The notes beneath the pieces were generated by a model. The model was not told where the DNA came from, made no database searches, and saw nothing but the letters and a program-made list of their open reading frames with translations. DNA of 64,000 nucleotides from Arthrobacter koreensis. GTDB lineage: Bacteria > Actinomycetota > Actinomycetes > Actinomycetales > Micrococcaceae. A program made the translations under genes and the position numbers. This document shows, piece after piece, positions 8,636 to 17,715 of this stretch. The stretch lies in NCBI RefSeq assembly GCF_009193255.1, contig NZ_WACG01000002.1, forward strand, positions 372,001 to 436,000. The letters are read 5' to 3'. Each line of letters begins with the position of its first letter. Within the stretch, counting starts at the first letter, position 1.

Positions 8636-10834
8636 TTACTTCTGGTCGCCGGTCTCGGTGGAGTCCGCGCCGGAAGGTGCTGCAGGGGTACCTGCAGGGG
8701 CTGCGTCCCGGCCGTGCACTGCTGCGAGGGAATCCCGCGCAGCCTGGGCTACGGCGTCGGACGTGATGCCGAATTCGTTGAACAGGGTCTTGTAGTCGGC
8801 GGAGGCGCCGAAGTGCTCGAGGGAGACCATGCGGCCGTCATCGCCGACGAATTCGCGCCAGCCCTGGGCGATGCCGGCTTCCACCGACACCCGGGCCTTG
8901 ATCGAACGCGGCAGCACGGATTCGCGGTAGTCCTCGTCCTGCCGGTTGAACCACTCAACGCTCGGCATGGAGACCACACGGGCAGCAACGCCTTCGGCGG
9001 CGAATGCTTCGCGTGCCTGGACGGCCAGCTGGACCTCCGAGCCGGTGCCGATGAGGATGACGTCCGGGGTAACGGCCTGACCGTCCCGCACGGCTTCCGC
9101 CAGGACATATCCGCCGCGTGCCGCGCCGTCGGCCGAGCCGAATTCGCTGGCACCTGCTGCTCCGGTGCCGCGCTCCCAGGTGGGAACGTTCTGGCGGGTC
9201 AGCACGATTCCTGCAGGGTTCTCGGTGTTCTCCAGGATGGTGCGCCAGGCGACAGCCACTTCGTTGGCGTCTGCGGGACGGACGACGTCGAGTCCCGGGA
9301 TGGCGCGCAGCGAGGCGAGCTGCTCGACGGGCTGGTGCGTGGGTCCGTCTTCGCCCAGGCCAATCGAGTCGTGCGTCCACACGTAGATCGACGGGACGCC
9401 CATGAGTGCGCCGAGGCGGATGGCCGGACGCTGGTAGTCGCTGAAGATCAGGAAGGTACCGGAGAACGCCCGGGTGTTGCTGGCCATGGTGATGCCGTTG
9501 ACGATCGCGGCTGCTGCGTGTTCGCGGATGCCGAAGTGCAGGACACGGCCGTAGGGCCCGCCTGACCACGCCGAGGTCTGGCGTCCGGCCGGAACGAAGG
9601 ACGGAGCACCTTCGATGGTGGTGTTGTTGGATTCCGCGAGGTCGGCGGAACCGCCCCACAGCTCCGGAAGGACCGGACCGATGGCGCTGAGCACCTTGCC
9701 GGAAGCGGCGCGGGTGGAAACGTCCTTGCCTGCTTCGAACTGCGGAAGCGAATCTTCCCAGCCCTGGGGCAGCTCGCCGGCCTGGATGCGCTCGAGGAGC
9801 TGCGCGCCTTCAGGGTTGGCCTCCCGCCAGGCGTTGAACGAATCGTTCCAGAGGGCGCGTTCCTCGGCGCCGCGGGAACGGACTCCGCGGGTGTATTCGA
9901 GGACCTCCGGATCGACGTCGAAGGACTTCTCCGGGTCGAAGCCCAGGGTTTCCTTCAGTGCGGCGACCTCGTCGCGGCCCAGGGCCGAACCGTGGATCTT
10001 GCCGGTGTTCTGCTTGTTCGGTGCGGGCCAGCCGATGATGGTGCGCAGCGAGATGATGGACGGCCGGCCGGTCTCCGCCTTGGCCTTGGCCAGTGCGTCG
10101 TAGAGGCCGTTAACGTCTTCGCGGTATTCGCCGCTCTCGGTCCAGTCAACGCGCTGGGTGTGCCAGCCGTAGGCTTCGTAGCGCTTGAGGACATCCTCGG
10201 TGAAGGCGATGTCGGTGTCATCCTCGATGGAAATGTGGTTCTCGTCGTAGATCACCACGAGGTTGCCCAGTTCCTGGTGGCCCGCCAGCGACGAGGCCTC
10301 CGAGGTCACGCCTTCCTGCAGGTCCCCGTCGGACGCGATCACCCAGATGGTGTGGTCGAAGGGGCTGGTGCCTGCCGGGGCATCGGCGTCGAACATTCCG
10401 CGCAGGCGGCGCTGCGCGTAAGCGAAGCCGACGGCGGAGGCCAGACCCTGGCCCAGCGGGCCGGTAGTGATCTCGACGCCGTCAGTGTGTCGGTACTCAG
10501 GGTGGCCGGGGGTCTTGGAACCCCAGGTGCGCAGCGCCTTCAGGTCATCCAGTTCCAGGCCGTAGCCGGAAAGGAACAGCTGGATGTAGAGCGTCAGCGA
10601 TGTGTGGCCGGGGGAGAGGATGAAGCGGTCACGGCCGATCCAGTGCGGGTCCGCAGGATCGTGCCGCATCACCTTCTGGAACAGCAGATACGCCGCGGGA
10701 GCCAGGCTCATGGCGGTTCCGGGGTGTCCATTGCCAACCTTCTCGACGGCGTCGGCCGCCAGGACGCGGACGGTATCTACTGCCTTGCTGTCCGTCTCGC
10801 TCCAGGTAAGGTTCTGCTCTTCCAAATGTGGCAC
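8636..10834 (-). CDS. tkt: transketolase
   Basis: Thiamine-diphosphate enzyme that transfers two-carbon units between sugar phosphates. The 732-residue product shows [17 protein letters not shown] near residue 37, the ThDP-binding [17 protein letters not shown] near residue 168, and the pyrimidine domain with [14 protein letters not shown]. The GTG at 10834 is preceded by GAGGGG at good spacing; a TTG four codons in is an alternative start. The last 25 or so residues (rich in Ala, Pro, Gly and acidic residues) extend beyond the usual end and look disordered. It leads the pentose phosphate operon. Confidence 0.96.
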   Translation of the reverse strand: MPHLEEQNLTWSETDSKAVDTVRVLAADAVEKVGNGHPGTAMSLAPAAYLLFQKVMRHDPADPHWIGRDRFILSPGHTSLTLYIQLFLSGYGLELDDLKALRTWGSKTPGHPEYRHTDGVEITTGPLGQGLASAVGFAYAQRRLRGMFDADAPAGTSPFDHTIWVIASDGDLQEGVTSEASSLAGHQELGNLVVIYDENHISIEDDTDIAFTEDVLKRYEAYGWHTQRVDWTESGEYREDVNGLYDALAKAKAETGRPSIISLRTIIGWPAPNKQNTGKIHGSALGRDEVAALKETLGFDPEKSFDVDPEVLEYTRGVRSRGAEERALWNDSFNAWREANPEGAQLLERIQAGELPQGWEDSLPQFEAGKDVSTRAASGKVLSAIGPVLPELWGGSADLAESNNTTIEGAPSFVPAGRQTSAWSGGPYGRVLHFGIREHAAAAIVNGITMASNTRAFSGTFLIFSDYQRPAIRLGALMGVPSIYVWTHDSIGLGEDGPTHQPVEQLASLRAIPGLDVVRPADANEVAVAWRTILENTENPAGIVLTRQNVPTWERGTGAAGASEFGSADGAARGGYVLAEAVRDGQAVTPDVILIGTGSEVQLAVQAREAFAAEGVAARVVSMPSVEWFNRQDEDYRESVLPRSIKARVSVEAGIAQGWREFVGDDGRMVSLEHFGASADYKTLFNEFGITSDAVAQAARDSLAAVHGRDAAPAGTPAAPSGADSTETGDQK

Positions 10835-11198
10835 GTTTACCGGGCCCCTCTCTGTACGGATTACCGGCGCTTTCCGGCGCCGGACGCGGTGTTCTCACCA
10901 CTACAACCGGGTTTTGTGCGCAATCGTTACCCGACATGCACAAATTTCCTGCCAGTGCCGTGCAGCTGACCTGCCGGACCTGCAGGAAATGTCCGCTTTC
11001 AACCTTATCCCGAAGCCCGTGCCATTGGGCGTATCGGGGGACGCATTCTGCGCCCCGGGCGGCGCAGGTTCCCCGTACCTGGCCCGAATACCCCGGACCA
11101 GCGATCCGTGCTTCGTTTTCTACAGGGGATAGAGGTTATGATGAGCGTGGACTTTTACGGCCCAGACAGGATTCCAGACAGGACTGAGTGATCGTTTC
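10835..11198. other. divergent intergenic region between tkt and ctaB
   Basis: This 364-bp gap separates two divergent genes and should hold both promoters. I see no credible small gene in it. A 9-bp inverted repeat, ATTTCCTGC at 10944-10952 and GCAGGAAAT at 10982-10990, could form a stem around a 29-base loop. GGTTATGAT near 11134-11142 is a possible -10 element for ctaB. Neither has been tested. Confidence 0.4.
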
Positions 11199-12146
11199 GT
11201 GAGTACGCAGCATGCCCCCGCCGAGGTTCCGGTATACGCCGGAAAAATGAGCGTGGGACGTAAGCTCCGGGCCTACGTGGCCCTCACGAAGCCGCGCGTC
11301 ATTGAACTCCTGCTGGTCACCACCCTGCCCACCATGTTCTTCGCGCAGGGCGGCATACCCTCTGTCTGGCTGATGGTCGCCACGATGGTCGGCGGCGGCC
11401 TCGCTGCGGCCAGCGCCGGGGTCTTCAACTGCTACATCGACCGGGACATGGACCGGCTGATGCGCCGGACCGAAAAGCGCCCCCTGGTCACCGGCGAAGT
11501 CAGCCCGCGCGAAGCACTCGTCTTCGGCTGGGCTCTCGGCATCGTCTCGATTGCGCTCCTGTGGTTCGGCGCCAACCCGCTCACGGGCCTGCTGGGCCTT
11601 GGCGCGATCCTGCTCTACGTGGTGTTCTACACGCTGATCCTGAAGCGCCGTACCACCCAGAACATTGTCTGGGGCGGAATCGCCGGCTGCATGCCGGTAC
11701 TGATTGCCTGGGCGGCCGTCACCAACACGGTTGAATGGCCCGCCGTCATCCTCTTCACCGTGATCTTCCTATGGACGCCGCCGCACTACTGGCCGCTGTC
11801 CATGAAGTACGGCGAGGACTACCGCAACGCGTCCGTGCCCATGCTCGGCGCAGTTGCCGGCGCGAAACTCGTCTCCGTGCAGGTTGTCCTCTACGCCTAC
11901 GCGACCGTCGTGTGCTCGCTCCTGCTCATCCCGGTTGGCGGAGCAGGCTGGGTCTACACCGCAGGCGCTGTGCTCAGCGGGGTCTGGTTCCTCGCCGAGA
12001 CGCACCGCCTCCACTCCCGGGCCCAGCGCGAAGACGTGTCCGACAAGTCCGCCATGAAGGTTTTCCACGGATCGATCAGCTACCTGACCATCCTCTTCGT
12101 CGCCCTCGCGATCGACCCGTTCGTCGGCGGTCCGGTCTTCGGGTAG
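11199..12146 (+). CDS. ctaB: protoheme IX farnesyltransferase (heme O synthase)
   Basis: Adds a farnesyl group to heme B to make heme O, the precursor of heme A for cytochrome oxidase; it is an integral membrane UbiA-family prenyltransferase. The 315-residue product has several membrane segments and the Asp-rich site [19 protein letters not shown] near residues 76-94. The second conserved region, [17 protein letters not shown], lies near residue 190. Translation starts at a GTG. It is divergent from tkt, as in many actinobacteria, and faces ctaA across a 480-bp gap. Confidence 0.97.
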   Translation: MSTQHAPAEVPVYAGKMSVGRKLRAYVALTKPRVIELLLVTTLPTMFFAQGGIPSVWLMVATMVGGGLAAASAGVFNCYIDRDMDRLMRRTEKRPLVTGEVSPREALVFGWALGIVSIALLWFGANPLTGLLGLGAILLYVVFYTLILKRRTTQNIVWGGIAGCMPVLIAWAAVTNTVEWPAVILFTVIFLWTPPHYWPLSMKYGEDYRNASVPMLGAVAGAKLVSVQVVLYAYATVVCSLLLIPVGGAGWVYTAGAVLSGVWFLAETHRLHSRAQREDVSDKSAMKVFHGSISYLTILFVALAIDPFVGGPVFG

Positions 12147-12172
12147 GTCCGGTTCCCGCCTGTCTTGGCGTG

Positions 12173-12191
12173 GTTATCTCCCCGCAGGATG
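12173..12191 (+). repeat. GTTATCTCCCC motif, copy 1
   Basis: GTTATCTCCCCGCAGGATG here matches 18 of 19 bases of the copy at 12434-12452. It lies 26 bp after the ctaB stop. Function unknown. Confidence 0.5.
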
Positions 12192-12354
12192 GCCGCGGGA
12201 CTCCGTGCGGCGCATGCTCTCCGACTTCCACGGCGCCTGGGCCGTCAACCTTTCCTGCGTTGAAAGACAGCTGGCGTGAAGGCCCGACGTCGATGCCCGT
12301 CATGACAGAGAACGGCACCCGCTCCCGTGCCCCCAGAGCGTCGGTCAGCATCCA

Positions 12355-12370
12355 TCGGTGAGTTACGGTC
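12355..12370 (+). repeat. TCGGTGASTTACGGTC motif, copy 1
   Basis: TCGGTGAGTTACGGTC matches 15 of 16 bases of the copy at 12396-12411; the two starts are 41 bp apart. Function unknown. Confidence 0.5.
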
Positions 12371-12395
12371 GTTTAGCCCGCCCGCCGCGAATCCT

Positions 12396-12411
12396 TCGGT
12401 GACTTACGGTC
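12396..12411 (+). repeat. TCGGTGASTTACGGTC motif, copy 2
   Basis: TCGGTGACTTACGGTC is the second copy of the 16-base motif; it differs from copy 1 only at the central G/C. Confidence 0.5.
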
Positions 12412-12433
12412 CCTTTGGACCGGGTCATGCGAC

Positions 12434-12452
12434 GTTATCTCCCCACAGGATG
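12434..12452 (+). repeat. GTTATCTCCCC motif, copy 2
   Basis: GTTATCTCCCCACAGGATG differs from copy 1 at one base. A third, shorter copy starts 40 bp downstream. Confidence 0.5.
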
Positions 12453-12473
12453 CGCAGAAGGCATCTAAACAGC

Positions 12474-12485
12474 GTTATCTCCCCA
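12474..12485 (+). repeat. GTTATCTCCCC motif, copy 3
   Basis: GTTATCTCCCCA is a partial copy; the match to copies 1 and 2 ends here. Its start is 40 bp after copy 2, close to the 41-bp step between the two TCGGTGASTTACGGTC copies. Confidence 0.45.
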
Positions 12486-12551
12486 TGCGCTACGGCTGTT
12501 CCGGCCCGGCCGACGCCCCCAGAACCCGCCCCGCATTCGCCCAGAAACGCA

Positions 12552-12587
12552 AAAGACCCCAGGGAACCCAGGTTCCGTGGGGTCTTT
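12552..12587 (-). terminator. intrinsic terminator after ctaA
   Basis: AAAGACCCCA (12552-12561) pairs with TGGGGTCTTT (12578-12587), with an inner GGAACC/GGTTCC stem. Read on the minus strand it is followed by TTTTGCGTTTCT and ends the ABC exporter-ctaA unit. Confidence 0.75.
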
Positions 12588-12627
12588 CGCCGCGTCCGCG
12601 GGGCGAACAGCAGCGCTAAGCGGCCAG

Positions 12628-13611
12628 CTACTTCGAAGCGGGTGAGCCCGCGCCTGCCAGGGCCTGACCCGGAACCTTCCGGGAGAGCGCGGTGTAGACC
12701 ACGTGCGCAGCCGCCGCAGTGAGCAGTGAAGCGCCAAGCATATGCATGGCCACCAGCACGATCGGAAGATGCATGAAGTGCTGCACGTAGCCAATTACGG
12801 CCTGGGCGAGCACGACGGCGGTGAAGACCACCAGGGACGTGCGCAGGCGGCTGTCGGCAGCGCGGCGGTAAACGAGGAAGAGCGCAACAGCGGTGGCGAA
12901 CACCAGCAGGTAGACCGGCACTACGTGGAGCCGGGTCACCAGGTCCGGGTTCAGGCCGTTCCGGGCCGCGCCGTGGTCTCCGGCGTGCGGGCCGGAGCCG
13001 GTGACCATCACGCCCAGGACCACCGTGATGGCCGACAGGATGCCAATTGCCCAGATCACCGGACGCAGGGGCTGGTCAGCAAGGGGAGCGTGGGACCCGG
13101 CCACACCTTCGGTGCTCAGCCACGCGCGGTTGACCAGCACCACTGCAACGCTGATGATCATCATGGACACAATGAAGTGCAGGCCCACAACCCACGGATT
13201 GAGCCCGGTCCACACGGTGATGCCGCCAATGAAGGCCTGCGCCGGAATCCCGGCCAGCGCCGCGACGGACAGCCAGAGCAGGTCAGGCCGGCTGCGGCGG
13301 GACTTCCAGACGGAGGCGAGCATGCCGAACGCAATCGCGGCAAGCACGAAGGTCAGGAGCCGGTTGCCGAACTCGATGATGCCGTGCACGCCCATTTCCG
13401 GCGTAGTGACCAGTGAGTCTGCTGTGCAGAGCGGCCATTCCGGGCAGCCAAGGCCCGAAGCCGTCAGCCGCACGGCGCCGCCGGTGACCACAATGGCGAT
13501 GTTCGCCACCAGGGTGGCCACCGCCAGTGAACGGATCAGCTTGCCGGTGGCGGGGCCGCTGGAAGGCGGAGCCGTCCGGGCAGCAGGTGCAGGGGCGGGG
13601 GTGTTGGACAC
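12628..13611 (-). CDS. ctaA: heme A synthase (CtaA/COX15 family)
   Basis: Oxidises heme O to heme A in the membrane for aa3-type cytochrome oxidase. I start it at the GTG at 13611, preceded by GGAG at 9 bases, giving 327 residues, normal for the family. An ATG at 13626 (five codons longer) overlaps the permease stop but has no ribosome site, and the open frame reaching 14160 is shadow. About eight membrane segments and four His candidates for heme binding are visible: GVHGIIEFGNR, VGLHFIV, TRLHVV and AMHMLG. It is the last gene after the two ABC exporter genes. Confidence 0.93.
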   Translation of the reverse strand: MSNTPAPAPAARTAPPSSGPATGKLIRSLAVATLVANIAIVVTGGAVRLTASGLGCPEWPLCTADSLVTTPEMGVHGIIEFGNRLLTFVLAAIAFGMLASVWKSRRSRPDLLWLSVAALAGIPAQAFIGGITVWTGLNPWVVGLHFIVSMMIISVAVVLVNRAWLSTEGVAGSHAPLADQPLRPVIWAIGILSAITVVLGVMVTGSGPHAGDHGAARNGLNPDLVTRLHVVPVYLLVFATAVALFLVYRRAADSRLRTSLVVFTAVVLAQAVIGYVQHFMHLPIVLVAMHMLGASLLTAAAAHVVYTALSRKVPGQALAGAGSPASK

Positions 13612-13616
13612 GGGAA

Positions 13617-14360
13617 CTAACTCCATTTGAACCAGCGGACAGCAGCGAGGCTGCCCAGGATTGTCCACGCCAGCAGGATGAGCGTGGCGGAAAGGTTGAA
13701 CTGCGTATCGATCAGGGCTGATCTCATCACATCGCCCAGGGCGGCCGAGGGAAGGAACTGGACGAACGGCTCCATATCCGACGGCAGGCTGGCAGCCGGA
13801 AGGATGATGCCGCCAACACCCGCCAGCAGGATCCACAGCAGGTTGGTTATGGCCAGCGTAGCCTCGGGCCGGACGGTTCCGGCAACCAGGAGGCCCAGTG
13901 CGGTGAAAGCCACCGCGCCCAGGACCAGGAGCACCAGCGCCAGCGGCACGCCGGGAAGCGAAGGACGCCAGCCAATGAACACGGCGACGGAGCTGACCAG
14001 TACCACCTGGATGGCAAGGACGGACAGCACCGCAATAACTTTGCCGGCAATGAGCCCGGCGCGGCCCAGGGGAGTGGTGGACAGGAACCGGAGGACGCCG
14101 TAGCGCCGGTCGAATCCGGTGGCGATGCCCTGGCCGGTGAATGCCGTTGAGAGCGCGCACAGCGCCAGGATGCCCGGTGCCGCGGTATCGATGCGGGACT
14201 CGCCGTAGGCATCAAGGACCGGGGTCACGCTGAGGGCTAGAAGCCCCAGGAGGGGAAGCACGACGGCGAGGATCAGCTGTTCGCCGTTGCGCAGCATGGT
14301 CTCAGCTTCGTACCGGCCCTGGTTCAGGACCCGAACGGACAGGGGAGCCGGAGCGCTCAT
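13617..14360 (-). CDS. ABC-2 type transporter permease
   Basis: Membrane subunit of an ABC exporter, 247 residues with about six hydrophobic segments (for example residues 28-50, 99-124 and 136-160). It overlaps its ATPase gene upstream by 4 bp (ATGA), which makes them a pair, and ends six bases before the GTG start of ctaA. The substrate cannot be read from sequence. Co-transcription with heme A synthase suggests a role in heme or cytochrome oxidase biogenesis, but this is inference from position. Confidence 0.85.
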   Translation of the reverse strand: MSAPAPLSVRVLNQGRYEAETMLRNGEQLILAVVLPLLGLLALSVTPVLDAYGESRIDTAAPGILALCALSTAFTGQGIATGFDRRYGVLRFLSTTPLGRAGLIAGKVIAVLSVLAIQVVLVSSVAVFIGWRPSLPGVPLALVLLVLGAVAFTALGLLVAGTVRPEATLAITNLLWILLAGVGGIILPAASLPSDMEPFVQFLPSAALGDVMRSALIDTQFNLSATLILLAWTILGSLAAVRWFKWS

Positions 14361-15316
14361 CGGTTCTCCTTTCCGGAGAGTTCGAGGAAGACGTCCTCCA
14401 GCGTGCGTGAAGCCATATGGATACTGTCCGGCAGGATGCCTGCCTCATTCCACCACCCTGCCAGGCGGGCCAGGTCAGCCGGGGTGAACTCGCCGCTGAG
14501 CACATACCTGCCGGGGGAGTCCTCGGTGAAGGACAGGTGCTCCAGGCCGGCCACGGACGGGTTGAGTCCGGGTGGTGCTTCGAAGGAAAGCTCGCGGCCT
14601 GCGGCGTGCGCCTCCGTCCGAGCCGTGAGCTCCGGAACGGTGCCCCGGGCTACCGTGCGCCCGTCATCAATGATGTACACGTAGTCCGCCAGGCGCTGGG
14701 CGTCGTCGAGCAGGTGGGTGGTGAGGATGATCCCCAGGCCTTCGTCCCGCAGTTCCTGGATCAGTTCAAAGACGATCTGGCGGGACTGCGGGTCGAGTCC
14801 CGCGCTGGGCTCATCCAAAAACAGCACTTCAGGATTCCCGACCAGCGCGGCAGCCAGGGCCACACGCTGGCGCTGGCCGCCGGAAAGCCGGCGGATCCCG
14901 GTCCTGGCAAAACTGTTGATGCCCAGCCGGTGGACCAGTTCATCGACGTCGCGGGGCTCCCGGTACATGCTGGCAATGTGCCGCAGGAGGGCAACCGGGC
15001 GGGCCGCGGGGGGCAGCCCGCCGTCCTGGAGCATGACGCCAACCCGGGCGCGCAGTTCTGCTCCGGCACCATAAGGAGCCTCACCAAGGAGACGGACGTC
15101 GCCGCCGTCGATGGGCTGCAGTCCCTGGGCACACTCGAGCGTGGTGGTCTTGCCGGCGCCGTTTGCGCCCAGCAGGGCAGTCACCTGGCCCCGCCTGGCA
15201 GTGAGGTCAACCCCGGCCAGCACCCGGATCATTTTGCCGTCCAGTCCCGGCACGGGACCGAGGTCCCGGACCAGGCCGGTGATAGTCAGGCAGGGTTCGT
15301 CGTTAGGCACCCCCAT
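14357..15316 (-). CDS. ABC transporter ATP-binding protein
   Basis: Nucleotide-binding subunit of the exporter encoded with the next gene. The 319-residue protein has Walker A LLGANGAGKTTTL near residue 50, signature LSGGQRQRVALA near 143, Walker B VLFLDEPSAGLDP near 163, and a C-terminal extension of about 90 residues typical of ABC-2 exporters. The ATG at 15316 may be leaderless: TAACGT lies five bases upstream and no Shine-Dalgarno sequence is seen. It is divergent from sufR. Confidence 0.88.
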   Translation of the reverse strand: MGVPNDEPCLTITGLVRDLGPVPGLDGKMIRVLAGVDLTARRGQVTALLGANGAGKTTTLECAQGLQPIDGGDVRLLGEAPYGAGAELRARVGVMLQDGGLPPAARPVALLRHIASMYREPRDVDELVHRLGINSFARTGIRRLSGGQRQRVALAAALVGNPEVLFLDEPSAGLDPQSRQIVFELIQELRDEGLGIILTTHLLDDAQRLADYVYIIDDGRTVARGTVPELTARTEAHAAGRELSFEAPPGLNPSVAGLEHLSFTEDSPGRYVLSGEFTPADLARLAGWWNEAGILPDSIHMASRTLEDVFLELSGKENR

Positions 15317-15424
15317 ATTCTACGTTAGGTAGTAGTCCTTTCCGCCCGCACCGAACGCCCGCCCGGGGCCGGGGGAAGCATCGCCTTAGTAGCCTCGAGG
15401 AATGCATTAGGTCATGATTGTGTT

Positions 15425-16243
15425 GTGTATTCTGTGAAGAGTTCAGAGACGGAGAACCCTCCGGTGGATCAAGGGACGGTGAAACCCGCCCCGCCGGCTG
15501 CCGCCAGGGAATCGGAAGAGCGCACCCGGGACCGCGTACTGGGGGCTGTGCTGGAGCACGGTCCGGTAAGCGCCGCAGAACTCGGTGAGCGGCTGGGCTT
15601 CACGCCGGCTGCCGTACGCAGGCACCTGGACGCACTGGAGCGGCAGGATCTGATTGAGGTCAAGCGTGTTTCCAGCCCCGGTGCTGGAGCAGGACGGCCG
15701 GCCCGCCGCTATGTGGTGAGCCAGCAGGGACAGTCCTACCTCGGCAATGATTACCTGACCATCGCCACCGAGGCACTGCGTGCACTCGGCGCAGCAGCGG
15801 GACCCGAAGCCATCGAGGCGTTTGCGGCGGCAAGGTTCAGGAAGATGGAGGAGCGCTACCGTCCGGTGCTCGACGCCGCGGGGCCCTCCCTGGAGGACCG
15901 GGCCCAGGCACTCTCGGCCGAACTGACCAAGGACGGCTTCGTAGCGTCCACCACCATGATCGGCACGAGCCGGACACCCAGCACCCTGCTGAGCATCCAG
16001 CTGTGCCAGGGGCACTGCCCCATCCAGGCGCTTGCCAGTGCCTACCCCGTCTTCTGTGACAAGGAGACCGAAGTTTTCTCCCGGCTGCTGGGGGTGGACG
16101 TCCGCAGGCTGTCCACGCTCTCCCGCGGCGGGCACGTTTGTACGACCCACATCCCAGTGGGCCGTTCGCAGTCTGCGCCTCACCAGCCGGTGGGCTCCGC
16201 AACCACCCAGTCCACATCCACTCATCAGCAAGAAAGGCCGTGA
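15425..16243 (+). CDS. sufR: SufR-type iron-sulfur transcriptional regulator
   Basis: Winged-helix repressor of the SUF operon that senses an Fe-S cluster. The 272-residue protein has an N-terminal helix-turn-helix (about residues 36-80) and cysteines C194, C198, C211 and C239 in its C-terminal half. C198 and C211 show the C-x12-C spacing of SufR; the cyanobacterial Cys expected near 225 is absent, which agrees with a three-Cys actinobacterial type. A GTG start at 15425 is used here; a GTG at 15434 is possible. The stop overlaps the sufB ATG by one base (TGATG). Confidence 0.88.
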   Translation: MYSVKSSETENPPVDQGTVKPAPPAAARESEERTRDRVLGAVLEHGPVSAAELGERLGFTPAAVRRHLDALERQDLIEVKRVSSPGAGAGRPARRYVVSQQGQSYLGNDYLTIATEALRALGAAAGPEAIEAFAAARFRKMEERYRPVLDAAGPSLEDRAQALSAELTKDGFVASTTMIGTSRTPSTLLSIQLCQGHCPIQALASAYPVFCDKETEVFSRLLGVDVRRLSTLSRGGHVCTTHIPVGRSQSAPHQPVGSATTQSTSTHQQERP

Positions 16244-17715
16244 TGACGGATCAAGTAACCCGGAACGCCGAGGCACCCCAGGTGCCCGACTCCGTGATTT
16301 CAGACATCCTGGAAAAGAACCCCGAACTCGAGGGCATTGGCACCTACGAGTACGGCTGGGCCGACTCGGATGTTGCCGGGTCAAACGCCCGCCGCGGCCT
16401 CTCCGAAGAGGTTGTCCGCGATATTTCGGCGAAGAAGAACGAGCCGGAATGGATGCTGGACCTGCGCCTCAAGGGGCTCAAGTACTTCGACCGCAAGCCC
16501 ATGCCCACCTGGGGTGCAGACCTCTCCGGCATCGACTTCGACAACATCAAGTACTTTGTGCGCTCCACCGAGAAGCAGGCCGGTTCCTGGGAGGAGCTTC
16601 CCGAGGACATCCGGGAGACCTACGAGAAGCTGGGCATCCCCGAGGCTGAGCGCAACCGCCTCGTGGCCGGCGTTGCCGCGCAGTACGAGTCCGAGGTGGT
16701 CTACCACCAGATCCGCGAGGACCTCGAAGCCCAGGGCGTCATCTTCCTGGACACCGACACCGCTCTGAAGGAACACCCGGAGATCTTCCAGGAGTACTTC
16801 GGCACCGTCATCCCGGTTGGCGACAACAAGTTCGGCTCGCTGAACACCGCTGTCTGGTCCGGCGGCTCCTTCGTCTACGTGCCCAAGGGCGTCCACGTGG
16901 AGATTCCGCTCCAGGCCTACTTCCGTATCAACACGGAAAACATGGGCCAGTTCGAGCGCACGCTGATCATCGCCGATGAGGACTCCTACGTCCACTACAT
17001 TGAAGGCTGCACCGCGCCGATCTACACGTCGGACTCACTGCACTCCGCCGTCGTGGAAATCATCGTCAAGAAGAACGCCCGCGTCCGGTACACCACGATC
17101 CAGAACTGGTCGAACAACGTGTACAACCTGGTGACCAAGCGCGCGATTGCGCATGAAGGCGCCACCATGGAGTGGATCGACGGCAACATCGGTTCCAAGG
17201 TCACCATGAAGTACCCGGCTGTCTACCTGGTTGGCGAGCACGCCAAGGGTGAGACCCTGTCCATCGCCTTCGCCGGCGAAGGCCAGCACCAGGACACCGG
17301 CTCGAAGATGGTCCACATTGCTCCGAACACCAAGAGCTCCATCATCTCCAAGTCCGTAGCCCGCGGCGGCGGCCGTGCTGCCTACCGCGGCCTGGTCCAG
17401 GTCCGTGAAGGCGCGAAGAACTCCGCCAACACCGTTCGCTGTGACGCGCTGCTCGTGGACACCATTTCCCGTTCGGACACCTACCCCTATGTGGATATCC
17501 GCGAGGACGACGTGACCATGGGCCACGAAGCCACGGTCTCGCGGGTCAGCGAGGAACAGCTGTTCTACCTGATGTCCCGCGGCCTTCCCGAGGACGAGGC
17601 TATGGCGATGATCGTGCGCGGCTTCATCGAGCCGATCGCACGTGAACTGCCGATGGAATACGCCCTTGAACTCAACCGCCTCATCGAACTCCAGATGGAA
17701 GGAGCCGTCGGTTAA
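16243..17715 (+). CDS. sufB: Fe-S cluster assembly protein SufB
   Basis: Scaffold subunit of the SufBC2D complex, on which iron-sulfur clusters are built in the cytosol. I start it at the ATG at 16243, giving 490 residues; the open frame upstream to 16138 lies inside sufR. Family features include [12 protein letters not shown] near the N-terminus, [20 protein letters not shown] near residue 210, and the C-terminal [19 protein letters not shown]. It overlaps the sufR stop and the sufD start by one base each, so the genes are tightly coupled. Confidence 0.97.
   Translation: MTDQVTRNAEAPQVPDSVISDILEKNPELEGIGTYEYGWADSDVAGSNARRGLSEEVVRDISAKKNEPEWMLDLRLKGLKYFDRKPMPTWGADLSGIDFDNIKYFVRSTEKQAGSWEELPEDIRETYEKLGIPEAERNRLVAGVAAQYESEVVYHQIREDLEAQGVIFLDTDTALKEHPEIFQEYFGTVIPVGDNKFGSLNTAVWSGGSFVYVPKGVHVEIPLQAYFRINTENMGQFERTLIIADEDSYVHYIEGCTAPIYTSDSLHSAVVEIIVKKNARVRYTTIQNWSNNVYNLVTKRAIAHEGATMEWIDGNIGSKVTMKYPAVYLVGEHAKGETLSIAFAGEGQHQDTGSKMVHIAPNTKSSIISKSVARGGGRAAYRGLVQVREGAKNSANTVRCDALLVDTISRSDTYPYVDIREDDVTMGHEATVSRVSEEQLFYLMSRGLPEDEAMAMIVRGFIEPIARELPMEYALELNRLIELQMEGAVG

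Larger units (their letters stand above)
12147..12627. other. ctaB-ctaA intergenic region with short repeats
   Basis: This gap of about 480 bp between convergent genes holds no gene I can support. It contains three copies of GTTATCTCCCC, two copies of TCGGTGASTTACGGTC (S is G or C) and, next to ctaA, a terminator hairpin. Open frames that cross the gap have no recognisable product. The repeats are described in their own entries. Confidence 0.6.

Noticed and set aside
12076-12351. A 91-codon minus-strand open frame in the ctaB-ctaA gap.
   Set aside because: It has no ribosome site or recognisable domain and its end overlaps ctaB. It might be part of a repeat unit but cannot be called a gene.
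12173-12485. CRISPR array.
   Set aside because: The motifs are only 11-19 bases, come in two families, and no cas gene or uniform spacer length is present.
13612-14160. Extended start for ctaA into the permease gene.
   Set aside because: The extension overlaps the permease by hundreds of bases and is Arg/Gly/Pro-rich; the GTG at 13611 has a ribosome site.
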